Of a stretch of DNA of 23,343 nt, positions 1-14,653 are shown in pieces (the stretch's first letter is position 1; the number at the start of each line of letters is the position of its first letter). Under the pieces are notes generated by a model. The model worked only from the letters and a program-made list of their open reading frames with translations, made no database searches and had not been told where the DNA came from. This DNA is from JASHSH01 sp036490215 (GTDB lineage: Bacteria; Pseudomonadota; Alphaproteobacteria; Rhodospirillales; Magnetospirillaceae): contig DASXEH010000025.1 of assembly GCA_036490215.1 (NCBI GenBank), positions 1 through 23,343 on the forward strand, in the 5' to 3' direction. A program made the position numbers and the translations under genes.

Positions 1-140
1 AAATGGTGATGCCGGGCGACAACGTGACGATGACGGTCGAACTGATCGCGCCGATCGCCATGGACGAGGGTCTGCGCTTCGCTATCCGCGAAGGTGGCCG
101 TACCGTCGGCGCCGGCGTTGTTGCATCAATCATCGAGTGA
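1..140 (+). CDS. tuf: Elongation factor Tu, C-terminal fragment (5' end outside window)
   Basis: EF-Tu is the GTPase that delivers aminoacyl-tRNA to the ribosome. Only the last 45 residues are present, read from base 3 to a TGA stop at 138-140. They form the end of beta-barrel domain III: the string MPGDNVTMTVELIAPIAM, then the GLRFAIREGGRTVGAGVV terminal strands, are nearly invariant in the family. The gene is followed 33 bases later by tRNA-Trp and then secE, an arrangement common for one of the tuf copies in proteobacteria. The GTP-binding domain lies outside the window, so the fragment says nothing about the rest of the gene. Confidence 0.97.
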   Translation, partial: MVMPGDNVTMTVELIAPIAMDEGLRFAIREGGRTVGAGVVASIIE

Positions 141-173
141 GGATATAACGCGCGGTTTCGCGGCTAGACCCAT

Positions 174-249
174 AGGAGTGTAGCTCAACTGGTAGAGCAC
201 CGGTCTCCAAAACCGGGGGCTGGGGGTTCGAGCCCCTCCACTCCTGCCA
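174..249 (+). tRNA. tRNA-Trp (anticodon CCA)
   Basis: A full cloverleaf can be drawn. The acceptor stem AGGAGTG (174-180) pairs with CACTCCT (239-245), the discriminator is G246 and the CCA end is encoded (247-249). The anticodon stem CCGGT/ACCGG (200-204/212-216) closes the loop CTCCAAA, giving anticodon CCA at 207-209, which reads UGG. The T arm carries GGTTCGAGCC. It lies between tuf and secE and is probably processed from the tuf-secE transcript, since I see no convincing promoter in the 33 bases before it. Confidence 0.97.
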
Positions 250-263
250 ACAGAAAAAGGACT

Positions 264-288
264 TTGCTCTCAGTTACTTACTGAGCAA
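264..288 (+). promoter_or_regulatory. Hairpin between tRNA-Trp and secE
   Basis: CTCAGT (269-274) pairs with ACTGAG (280-285) around a TACTT loop, extended by TTG/CAA across a two-base bulge. No T-run follows, so it is not an intrinsic terminator. It sits 14 bases after the tRNA CCA end and 11 bases before the secE start, which fits an RNA processing or stabilising element. The function is inferred. Confidence 0.4.
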
Positions 289-299
289 CTCAACTGCCG

Positions 300-497
300 A
301 TGGCCATACAGAATCCGATTCAGTTTTTCCGCCAGGTTCGGCAGGAAGTCAGCAAGGTCACTTGGCCGTCCCGTCGAGAAACCTCGATTTCGACGGGCAT
401 GGTCGTGCTGATGGTTGTGGCCGCGGCGATATTTTTCATGCTGGTCGACCAGTTCTTTGCCTGGGCGGTCCGCATGATCTTCGGACTTGGAGTTTAA
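300..497 (+). CDS. secE: Preprotein translocase subunit SecE
   Basis: SecE is the small essential subunit that clamps SecY in the inner-membrane SecYEG channel. The 65-residue product is the short, single-spanning form usual outside the enterics. An amphipathic N-terminal helix (about residues 5-18) is followed by the conserved VTWPSR hinge (20-25) and one hydrophobic membrane segment (about 33-58). The ATG at 300 gives the canonical family N-terminus, although no strong Shine-Dalgarno precedes it. The gene lies just upstream of nusG, with 6 bases between stop and start, the standard secE-nusG pair. Confidence 0.95.
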   Translation: MAIQNPIQFFRQVRQEVSKVTWPSRRETSISTGMVVLMVVAAAIFFMLVDQFFAWAVRMIFGLGV

Positions 498-503
498 GGC
501 GCG

Positions 504-1034
504 ATGGCGCACCGCTGGTACGTGGTTCACGTTTACTCGGGCTTCGAAAAGAAGGTCGCCTCGTCGATTCGCGAGCAGGCCGGCCAAAAGGGTTTGGCTG
601 AGCGCTTCGCCGAAGTGCTGGTCCCCGTCGAAGAAGTCGTCGAGATGCGCCGCGGCGCCAAGGTCAACGCGGAGCGCAAGTTCTTCCCGGGCTATGTCCT
701 GGTGAAGATGGATCTCGACGACGAGTCTTGGCACTTGGTCAAGAATACGCCGAAGGTCACCGGCTTCCTGGGCGGCAAGGGCCGTCCGGTGCCGATTTCC
801 GAGGCGGAAGCGGATCGCATCCGCAAGCAGGTTCAGGAAGGCATCGAGCGGCCGAAGCCCTCGATCGTCTTCGAAGTGGGCGAACAGGTGCGCGTCTCCG
901 ACGGCCCCTTCACATCGTTCAACGGAACGGTGGAGGAAGTCGACGAAGAGAAAGCGCGCCTCAAAGTGGCCGTCTCGATCTTCGGCCGCTCGACGCCCGT
1001 GGAATTGGAATACTCGCAGGTCGAAAAGATCTGA
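504..1034 (+). CDS. nusG: Transcription termination/antitermination factor NusG
   Basis: NusG binds RNA polymerase, suppresses pausing, and links the polymerase to Rho or to the ribosome. At 176 residues it has the usual bacterial length. The N-terminal NGN domain begins RWYVVHVYSGFEKKV and contains the FFPGYVLVKM strand. The C-terminal KOW domain (about residues 125-158) reads VRVSDGPFTSFNGTVEEVD. It immediately follows secE and precedes rplK, as in most bacteria, and no domain is missing or added. A GGAG spanning the secE stop is the likely ribosome binding site. Confidence 0.97.
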   Translation: MAHRWYVVHVYSGFEKKVASSIREQAGQKGLAERFAEVLVPVEEVVEMRRGAKVNAERKFFPGYVLVKMDLDDESWHLVKNTPKVTGFLGGKGRPVPISEAEADRIRKQVQEGIERPKPSIVFEVGEQVRVSDGPFTSFNGTVEEVDEEKARLKVAVSIFGRSTPVELEYSQVEKI

Positions 1035-1145
1035 GCTGCGAGGTCGCGCCCCATCTCGCCCGATAACCAAGGCGTGGTAGGGATTTGTATGGTGGGAGGT
1101 CAGCCAGGGCCGTACCACCGACCCGGATGAAACCGAGGTGTTGTC
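1035..1145 (+). promoter_or_regulatory. nusG-rplK intergenic leader of the L11-L1 genes
   Basis: This 111-base gap can fold. GTGGTA around 1074-1079 can pair with TACCAC around 1113-1118, and a competing GGTGG/CCACC pairing lies inside it. A GAGGTG ribosome binding site (1135-1140) precedes the rplK ATG. In Escherichia coli, L1 represses the rplKA message by binding its leader. That this leader does the same is an inference from position and foldability. I cannot point to a proven L1-binding motif or a clear promoter here. Confidence 0.35.
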
Positions 1146-1574
1146 ATGGCAAAGAAGGTTGTTGGTTACATCAAACTACAAGTGCCGGCCGGCAAGGCGA
1201 ATCCGTCTCCGCCGATCGGTCCCGCGCTCGGTCAGCGCGGTCTGAACATCATGGAGTTCTGCAAGGCGTTCAATGCCCAGACACAGGGCATGGAACCCGG
1301 TATGCCGATCCCGGTCGTGATCACGGCCTATGCCGACCGCAGCTTCACCTTCGTCACCAAGACGCCCCCCGTGTCGTACTTCCTCAAGAAGGCGGCCGGC
1401 ATTGAAAAGGGCGCCAAGGAGACGGGCAAGGAGCATGTGGGCAAGGTAACGAAGGCCCAGATTCGCGAGATCGCCCAGAAGAAGATGCAGGACTTGAACG
1501 CGGCCGATGTCGAGGCCGCCAGCGCCATGATCGCGGGCTCTGCCCGGTCGATGGGCCTGGACGTGGTGGAGTAA
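1146..1574 (+). CDS. rplK: 50S ribosomal protein L11
   Basis: L11 binds the GTPase-associated region of 23S rRNA and forms the base of the L7/L12 stalk. The 142-residue protein has the family length. The N-terminal domain carries the proline-rich helix segment PPIGPALGQRGLNIMEFCK (residues 22-40), the thiostrepton-site region. The C-terminal rRNA-binding domain shows the conserved stretch GKVTKAQIREIAQKKMQDLN and the ending MIAGSARSMGL. The start is fixed by GAGGTG five bases upstream. It is followed after 4 bases by rplA, so the two are almost certainly co-translated. Confidence 0.97.
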   Translation: MAKKVVGYIKLQVPAGKANPSPPIGPALGQRGLNIMEFCKAFNAQTQGMEPGMPIPVVITAYADRSFTFVTKTPPVSYFLKKAAGIEKGAKETGKEHVGKVTKAQIREIAQKKMQDLNAADVEAASAMIAGSARSMGLDVVE

Positions 1575-1578
1575 GACC

Positions 1579-2283
1579 ATGAGCAGCGGAAAGCGCCTGA
1601 AGAAGGCATACGAGGGGATTGACCCCAACAAGTTCTACACGGTCACCGAGGCCGTCGAGATCATCAAGAAGCGCTCGAACGCCAAGTTCGACGAGACCGT
1701 CGAAGTGGCCGTCAATCTGGGTATCGACACCAAGCAGTCGGACCAGGTGGTGCGCGGCGTGATCGATCTGCCGAACGGCACGGGTAAGACCGTGCGCGTG
1801 GCCGTGTTCGCCAAGGGTGCCAAGGCCGAAGAAGCCAAGGCAGCCGGTGCCGATCTGGTCGGCGCAGACGATCTGGCGGAAAAGATCCAAGCCGGGCAGA
1901 TGAATTTCGATCGCTGCATCGCCACCCCGGACATGATGGGCGTGGTCGGCAAGCTGGGTAAGGTTCTCGGCCCGCGTGGCCTGATGCCGAACCCGAAGCT
2001 TGGCACCGTCACCATGAATGTCGGCGAGGCGGTCAAGTCGGCCAAGGGCGGCCAGGTGCAGTACCGTGCCGAGAAGGCCGGTATCGTCCATGCCGGCGTC
2101 GGCAAGGCGAGCTTCACCGAGAAGGCCTTAGTCGAAAACGTGAAAGCGATCGTCGACGCGATCAACAAGGCGAAGCCGCAGGGGGCCAAGGGCACCTATC
2201 TGCGCCGTGTTTCGCTGTCCTCGACCATGGGTCCGGGGCTCAAGCTCGATCTGTCCAGCGTGACGGGCAGCGGAGCTGCGTGA
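1579..2283 (+). CDS. rplA: 50S ribosomal protein L1
   Basis: L1 forms the mobile stalk at the ribosomal E site and usually also acts as translational repressor of the rplKA message. The product is 234 residues. Domain I begins KRLKKAYEGIDPNKFYTV, domain II holds FAKGAKAEEAKAAGADLVGA, and the hallmark segment MGVVGKLGKVLGPRGLMPNP lies near residue 120. The C-terminal part RRVSLSSTMGPGLKLDLSS is typical. The start ATG lies 4 bases after the rplK stop, with GGAG overlapping the end of rplK as ribosome binding site. No anomaly is seen. Confidence 0.97.
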   Translation: MSSGKRLKKAYEGIDPNKFYTVTEAVEIIKKRSNAKFDETVEVAVNLGIDTKQSDQVVRGVIDLPNGTGKTVRVAVFAKGAKAEEAKAAGADLVGADDLAEKIQAGQMNFDRCIATPDMMGVVGKLGKVLGPRGLMPNPKLGTVTMNVGEAVKSAKGGQVQYRAEKAGIVHAGVGKASFTEKALVENVKAIVDAINKAKPQGAKGTYLRRVSLSSTMGPGLKLDLSSVTGSGAA

Positions 2284-2285
2284 CT

Positions 2286-2600
2286 TTTTGATTTGAGAAG
2301 CGTATAGGAACGTCCCTCGCTGGCTTTCGGGCCGGCGAGGGATGCCGCTACTTCGGTAGTGGCTCTACCTGTCCAAGACCGCTGGTGCCCCATCAATGAT
2401 GGGGCTTGAAGGGAAACCGCCCGCGTAGACAGAGGCAAGACCGTTTCCGGCCACCCCGTGCGATGGGATCCGGACAGGCTTGATTTCTGGGACAGGCCAA
2501 CCGGCTTTTGCGCCGGGACGGCTAGCCAACCCGGTCAGCCGTTCAGACGCAGAAGCCAAATGTGGTCGCCGATGGGCGTAAGCCTGTCGGCGTTGACAGT
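2286..2600 (+). promoter_or_regulatory. L10 leader, structured 5' region of rplJL
   Basis: The 327 bases between rplA and the rplJ start carry strong hairpins. 2314-2341 is an 11-pair stem (CCCTCGCTGGC with GCCGGCGAGGG). 2344-2363 is an 8-pair stem closed by a cUUCGg tetraloop. 2387-2405 is an 8-pair stem (GCCCCATC/GATGGGGC) with a 3-base loop, followed by the purine-rich segment CTTGAAGGGAAACCGCC. In many bacteria this position holds the L10 leader, where L10 with L7/L12 represses its own translation through a kink-turn region. The open frame that runs through the leader from ATG 2458 is not conserved protein. The assignment rests on position, length and folding. A covariance-model match was not tested. 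Confidence 0.7.
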
Positions 2601-2610
2601 GGAGACCAAC

Positions 2611-3129
2611 GTGGACCGTCAGGAGAAAACCGAACTGGTTGCCTCGCTGAATGGGACTTTCAAGCAGGCGAATCTCGTCGTCGTCACCCATAACCTGGGT
2701 ATGACGGTCGCCGAGACCACCGACCTGCGTCAGAAGACCCGTAAAGCCGGCGCCGGTCACAAGGTTACGAAGAACCGGCTCACGCGTCTCGCCTTGGCGG
2801 GGACGAAGTTCGAAAACCTCGGCAAGCTGTTCACTGGCCCGACTGCGATCACCTATTCGCAGGACCCGGTGGCGGCCGCCAAAGTGGTTGTCGACTACGC
2901 CAAGTCCAACGAGAAGCTCGTCATCTTGGGCGCCGCTCTCGGCGACAAATTGCTGGATGTCGAAGGCGTTAAAGCCCTCGCCACCCTGCCGTCGCTCGAT
3001 CAGCTTCGTGGCAAGTTGCTGGGCATGCTCCAGACCCCCGCTTCCCGCATCGCCAGCGTCCTTCAGGCGCCCGGCGGTCAGGTCGCACGCGTCATTGCGG
3101 CGCATGCGAAGAAGGGCGAAGCCGCTTAA
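2611..3129 (+). CDS. rplJ: 50S ribosomal protein L10
   Basis: L10 anchors the L7/L12 dimers of the ribosomal stalk and acts with them as autogenous translational repressor. The start is taken as GTG 2611, because GGAG lies six bases upstream (2601-2604) and the product then begins MDRQEKTELVASLNGTF, the normal N-terminus. It is 172 residues, the usual alphaproteobacterial length. An in-frame ATG at 2458 would add about 51 residues of leader-encoded, family-unlike sequence and is rejected. The rRNA-binding core includes the segment RKAGAGHKVTKNRLTRLAL. The C-terminal helix ALATLPSLDQLRGKLLGML onward carries the L7/L12-binding region. rplL follows after 53 bases. Confidence 0.95.
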   Translation: MDRQEKTELVASLNGTFKQANLVVVTHNLGMTVAETTDLRQKTRKAGAGHKVTKNRLTRLALAGTKFENLGKLFTGPTAITYSQDPVAAAKVVVDYAKSNEKLVILGAALGDKLLDVEGVKALATLPSLDQLRGKLLGMLQTPASRIASVLQAPGGQVARVIAAHAKKGEAA

Positions 3130-3182
3130 GCCGACCACCCTCTTTAATTTTCCGAAATCAAACCTATCTGGAGTGATCTCAA

Positions 3183-3560
3183 ATGGCCGATCTTGCGAAA
3201 CTGGTTGACGAACTCTCCGCCCTCACCGTGATCGAGGCTGCGGAACTCTCGAAGATGCTCGAGGAGAAGTGGGGCGTGTCCGCCGCTGCTCCCGTGGCTG
3301 TGGCCGCTGCTGGTGGCGGTGCTGCCGCGGCTGCTCCCGCCGAAGAGAAGACCGAATTCACCGTGGTCCTGGCCGAAGCCGGCGACAAAAAGATCAACGT
3401 GATCAAAGAAGTCCGTGGCATCACCGGTCTCGGCCTGAAGGAAGCCAAGGACCTCGTCGAAGGCGCGCCGAAGCCCGTTAAGGAAGGCGTGAGCAAGGAC
3501 GAAGCGGCGAAAATCAAGAAAGTGCTTGAAGAAGCCGGTGCGAAGGTTGAAATTAAGTAG
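3183..3560 (+). CDS. rplL: 50S ribosomal protein L7/L12
   Basis: L7/L12 is the multicopy stalk protein that recruits and activates translational GTPases. The product has 125 residues. An N-terminal dimerisation helix (about 1-32) is followed by an alanine/glycine-rich flexible hinge (about 36-58) and the globular C-terminal domain. That domain begins EKTEFTVVLAEAGDKKINVI and contains the factor-binding stretch GLGLKEAKDLVEGAPKPVKE. GGAG upstream of ATG 3183 sets the start. It is followed by a strong hairpin with a T-run before rpoB. Confidence 0.97.
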   Translation: MADLAKLVDELSALTVIEAAELSKMLEEKWGVSAAAPVAVAAAGGGAAAAAPAEEKTEFTVVLAEAGDKKINVIKEVRGITGLGLKEAKDLVEGAPKPVKEGVSKDEAAKIKKVLEEAGAKVEIK

Positions 3561-3580
3561 TGATTTTCTAATGCGACATG

Positions 3581-3625
3581 AGTCGGGAGGCGGCGCTTAA
3601 TTGCGTCGCCCCACCCGACTTTTTC
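3581..3625 (+). terminator. Hairpin plus T-run in the rplL-rpoB gap (attenuator-like)
   Basis: AGTCGGG (3581-3587) pairs with CCCGACT (3614-3620). Inside it GGCGGCGC (3589-3596) pairs with GCGTCGCC (3603-3610) around TTAATT. TTTT follows the outer arm directly. This has the form of an intrinsic terminator, yet rpoBC lies downstream with no equally clear promoter between. In Escherichia coli a partial terminator at this place lowers rpoBC transcription relative to the ribosomal proteins. The same role is inferred here. Confidence 0.8.
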
Positions 3626-3733
3626 GCGTTTTATCAATACCTTAGCCCACTACTATCTGTGAGTTAAGGACGGCGTTTCAGAGTTCGCGTCCCTAGCCAG
3701 GGTTCGGCGGACCACAGCATTTAAGGAGCTGCA

Positions 3734-7903
<4,170 letters not shown>

Positions 7904-7969
7904 TAAGCCGCGCAAGCGCCGTCTGAGTTTCTTTGAACGTTTTCTCCGCCACCCGCAGGAGACAGGTAC

Positions 7970-12133
<4,164 letters not shown>

Positions 12134-12160
12134 CGCTCTAGGCGTTTGCGTTAAATCAAG

Positions 12161-12195
12161 CGCCCGTCTCCGGAAGGAGGCGGGCGTTTTCTTTT
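12161..12195 (+). terminator. Intrinsic terminator of the rpoBC operon
   Basis: CGCCCGTCTCC (12161-12171) pairs over 11 positions, including one T-G, with GGAGGCGGGCG (12176-12186) around a GGAA tetraloop. TTTTCTTTT follows. It ends just before the stop codon of the convergent epimerase gene. The opposite strand lacks a T-run after the hairpin, so it acts mainly rightward. Confidence 0.92.
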
Positions 12196-12199
12196 GGCA

Positions 12200-13189
12200 T
12201 CACACGTTCTCGACCGGATAAGGGCCGTCGGCGAAAGTATCCGGGTGATAGCCCTTGATGCCGATTTCTCGCGCCAAGGGATTGCGGAAATCCTCATTGG
12301 CGCGCAGCCGCTCGATCACATGAGCGAAGTCGTAACGCGGCGCCCAACCCAGATCGATCCGCGCGCGTTCGTTGACATAGACGCGATCGATGGCGGGTGT
12401 CATCGCCCAGCCGCGGCGTGCATATTCGGCCGTGTAGGCAGGAACGCGTCGCGCTACCACCCCCGGCGCGTCTTGACGCAGCAGCGGCAGGTCTTCGGGC
12501 GCGAACGGCGTCGTGGCGCTGATGATATAGCGGCCGAACCCGATCGCCGGCGCACGTTCGGCGGCCAGCAGATGGGCGTTGACGATGTCTGCGATGTCCA
12601 CGCGACGATGCAGATACTCATTGGCCTTATGGTTATCGTCGCTGAAGGCGTCGCGCTTGTCCTTGTCGTCATCGGCTTCGAGGAAGAAGCGCGACGTGCG
12701 CAACACGAGGCAAGGTAATTTTTGATTGCGATGGAAGAGTTGACAGAGATCTTCGGCCGCCGCCTTGGTTACTCCATAGATGTTCTTCGGAATTGGCCGC
12801 ACATCCTCGGTCACCCATGCGGCCGGCGCACTCGGCGGCCGCACCAGCGCATCGCCGAAGACACTGGTGGTACTGGTGTAGATGAACGACTCGACACCGG
12901 CCGCAACCGCTTCTTCGAGAAGGTTGAGCGTGCCGGTGATGTTGGTATCGACGAAATCCTGGCGGCTGTGGGTGGCCACATGCGGCTTGTGCAAAGTCGC
13001 GGCGTGAAACACGCGCTCGACGCCGGTCATCGCGCGATAGACGAAATCGCGTTCGGTGATCGAGCCGACATGCATCGTGAAAGGCGAGGGGAGAATATCG
13101 ATCCCGATCACCTCGTACTTCGCGTCGCGCAATGTGCGCATCAACGCTTCACCAAGATGGCCGGAGCTGCCGGTAACCAGGACTTTCAT
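12200..13189 (-). CDS. NAD-dependent epimerase/dehydratase (extended SDR family)
   Basis: Extended short-chain dehydrogenase/reductase, most like NAD-dependent sugar epimerases/dehydratases. The substrate cannot be read from sequence. The 329-residue product starts MKVLVTGSSGHLGEAL. The Rossmann motif is G7-x2-G10-x2-G13, and D31 after the second strand suits NAD rather than NADP. The catalytic YxxxK is Y138/K142, and the S/T of the triad lies in YTSTTSVFG (about 105-112). The start is set at ATG 13189: a longer frame from 13267 would run into the preceding gene's end and add residues before the Rossmann strand. AGGG lies about eight bases upstream. It follows the NlpC/P60-like gene by 47 bases, probably in one transcript. 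Confidence 0.88.
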   Translation of the reverse strand: MKVLVTGSSGHLGEALMRTLRDAKYEVIGIDILPSPFTMHVGSITERDFVYRAMTGVERVFHAATLHKPHVATHSRQDFVDTNITGTLNLLEEAVAAGVESFIYTSTTSVFGDALVRPPSAPAAWVTEDVRPIPKNIYGVTKAAAEDLCQLFHRNQKLPCLVLRTSRFFLEADDDKDKRDAFSDDNHKANEYLHRRVDIADIVNAHLLAAERAPAIGFGRYIISATTPFAPEDLPLLRQDAPGVVARRVPAYTAEYARRGWAMTPAIDRVYVNERARIDLGWAPRYDFAHVIERLRANEDFRNPLAREIGIKGYHPDTFADGPYPVENV

Positions 13190-13236
13190 GGCGCAGACCC
13201 TAGCGAATTTCGGCGATAAATTCGAGTCGCCGCGCG

Positions 13237-14070
13237 CTATTGATTCCTTTCGGCGTCGGGCACCCATTTGAGCGCCCGGTAGTCGAATCCTTCTTCCACC
13301 GTTGGCTTGATCACCGCGAAATACGGCGACACGTCGAAATCGCGCGGGGTGTACAGGCCGTGGGTGCGGATATGCTCGGTCTCGCTTTCGATATAGGGCG
13401 CGACACCATAGGCCTTGCCGCCAATCTCAACCCGCTCGGGCAGGATCGGGTAATGCACCGAGGCGAAAGCCTGGGCGATCAAAGTCGAACAGATCGCCTT
13501 GGTCGGATCGCCACCGCCGAACGCCAGCAACCGTCGTCGCAACGCCACCGGCACCGGCGGATAGGGAAACAAATAGCGCGCGAGATCGAGGATCTGCTTG
13601 CTGTCGTAGAGCATGCCAATGCGGGTGATCGCATAGTCGACGATCGCTTTGCGGTCCTGATCGGAGAGGCCGACGGGCCGGCAGATGCGTTTGTTGAAGC
13701 GCGCAAACTTCGCCAACGGCACCGCCACCACGCCGTCGGACGCCAATGCTTCGATCATAACGCGCGGCTCGCCACCGTTCGGATCAGGGCCAAGCGCATC
13801 GCCGATATAAAGCGCCGCGTGCGACCAAGTGGATTGCGTCAGGTATTTGATGATGGCGCTGAGGCGGGTATTGCCTTCGATCAGCAGAATGTCGCCAGGC
13901 TGTAGCGACCGGCGCAGCACGTCGAGATCGGGCGAGAAGAATGGCGCGTAGCGCGTCGTCGGCTGATCGAGATAATTGAGGATTCGCCGACTGATCCACG
14001 CGGCAACGGCCGCTACTATCCGGGTCAGTGCGACTCTCCATCGTCGATGAGCCCGAGGCTCAGCCGCCAC
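13237..14070 (-). CDS. YiiX/YebB-like permuted NlpC/P60 family protein
   Basis: The 277-residue protein resembles the circularly permuted NlpC/P60 (LRAT-like) cysteine hydrolases. The signature LQPGDILLIEGNTRLSAIIK (about 56-75) runs into STWSHAALYIG with candidate catalytic H84. E107 in MIEAL may be the third residue, and the nucleophile is probably C194 in AICSTLIAQAF. In permuted members His comes before Cys, as here. The substrate is unknown: cell-wall peptides or lipids are both possible. Residues 15-33 are mildly hydrophobic and may be a membrane anchor. The annotated start is GTG 14070 without a clear ribosome binding site, so the N-terminus is uncertain. The epimerase gene lies downstream on the same strand. 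Confidence 0.78.
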   Translation of the reverse strand: MAAEPRAHRRWRVALTRIVAAVAAWISRRILNYLDQPTTRYAPFFSPDLDVLRRSLQPGDILLIEGNTRLSAIIKYLTQSTWSHAALYIGDALGPDPNGGEPRVMIEALASDGVVAVPLAKFARFNKRICRPVGLSDQDRKAIVDYAITRIGMLYDSKQILDLARYLFPYPPVPVALRRRLLAFGGGDPTKAICSTLIAQAFASVHYPILPERVEIGGKAYGVAPYIESETEHIRTHGLYTPRDFDVSPYFAVIKPTVEEGFDYRALKWVPDAERNQ

Positions 14071-14169
14071 GCCAGCCGTAAATGGTTCGTCACGACCTCT
14101 CCAATGATGAAACGCCGTCCCCCGAGCATTGCCGGTGGCAGCGTAACATGGCGGGTCGGTGGCGCAGAA
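14071..14169. other. Short gap between two leftward genes
   Basis: About 99 bases between the globin stop and the start of the NlpC/P60-like gene. I see no hairpin with a T-run and no convincing promoter, so read-through from the globin gene cannot be excluded. Confidence 0.4.
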
Positions 14170-14571
14170 TTAGTGATGTGCCGATCGTACGGGTCCGAAC
14201 GGATCTCCGCCGCGCGCGATCGCCAGGCCCATCATCAGGCTTTCGGCGATGTGCTCGGCCTTGGCTTTGAATCGTCCTGCCAAGTCCGGTTCGAATGTCG
14301 CGTTGGCACTCTCACGCCAAAGTTCGAGCCAGCGTCCGAAATGCTCGGGCCCAATCGGGTGCCTGGCATGAGCGCCCATCGGCGTGCCTTTGTAGCGGCC
14401 GGTGGTCAGCATGACCGAGGACCAGAAATCGACCAGCTTGCCGAAATGCTCTTCCCAGTCCGCGACGGCGGCTTCGAAGATCGGGCCGAGCTGGGCATCT
14501 TGCCGCGCGGCGCCGTAGAAGTGCCGGACCAAGGCATCGAGACTGGCATCAGAGATTTCGGCAAAGGGCAT
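14170..14571 (-). CDS. Group III truncated haemoglobin
   Basis: A 2-over-2 haem globin of the group III (P) class, 133 residues, the family's usual size. The N-terminal helix holds Y19 in RHFYGAARQD, the likely distal B10 tyrosine that contacts bound ligand. FEAAVADWEEHFGKLVDFW is the usual CD/E region. HARHPIGPEHFGRWLELW supplies the proximal histidine region (H68 or H71) and the helix G tryptophans W81/W85. Group III globins are linked to nitric oxide or oxygen chemistry in cells under nitrosative stress. Here the gene diverges from an NsrR-like regulator across an AT-rich 82-base region, which supports control by nitric oxide. The ATG at 14571 has only a weak ribosome binding site. Confidence 0.9.
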   Translation of the reverse strand: MPFAEISDASLDALVRHFYGAARQDAQLGPIFEAAVADWEEHFGKLVDFWSSVMLTTGRYKGTPMGAHARHPIGPEHFGRWLELWRESANATFEPDLAGRFKAKAEHIAESLMMGLAIARGGDPFGPVRSAHH

Positions 14572-14653
14572 TGGGAGGACTCGAATTTAGCTATCAGGAC
14601 GAATTTTATATATATCTTTTGACGATAAGAGTCAAAAAATATATATCTTATAA
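14572..14653. promoter_or_regulatory. Divergent AT-rich promoter/operator region for globin and NsrR-like genes
   Basis: Within GC-rich surroundings this gap is mostly A and T. ATATATATCTT occurs twice in direct orientation, at 14608-14618 and 14639-14649, 31 bases apart, or about three helical turns. Between them TTTTGAC (14617-14623) and GTCAAAA (14631-14637) form a perfect inverted repeat with a 7-base spacer. The half-site ATATCTT/AAGATAT resembles the NsrR half-site type AAGATGCAT known from Escherichia coli. Binding by the adjacent regulator is inferred. The second repeat ends four bases before the regulator's ATG, which suits autorepression. Confidence 0.65.

Noticed and set aside
2458..2610. 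N-terminal extension of rplJ from ATG 2458
   Set aside because: It would translate the structured leader and give residues absent from L10 proteins. GTG 2611 with GGAG six bases upstream yields the normal protein.
12721..13219. Rightward frame antisense to the epimerase gene
   Set aside because: Overlaps a well-supported gene and has no recognisable motif or ribosome binding site.
13190..13267. N-terminal extension of the epimerase
   Set aside because: It would place residues before the Rossmann strand and overlap the end of the preceding gene. ATG 13189 gives the family start.
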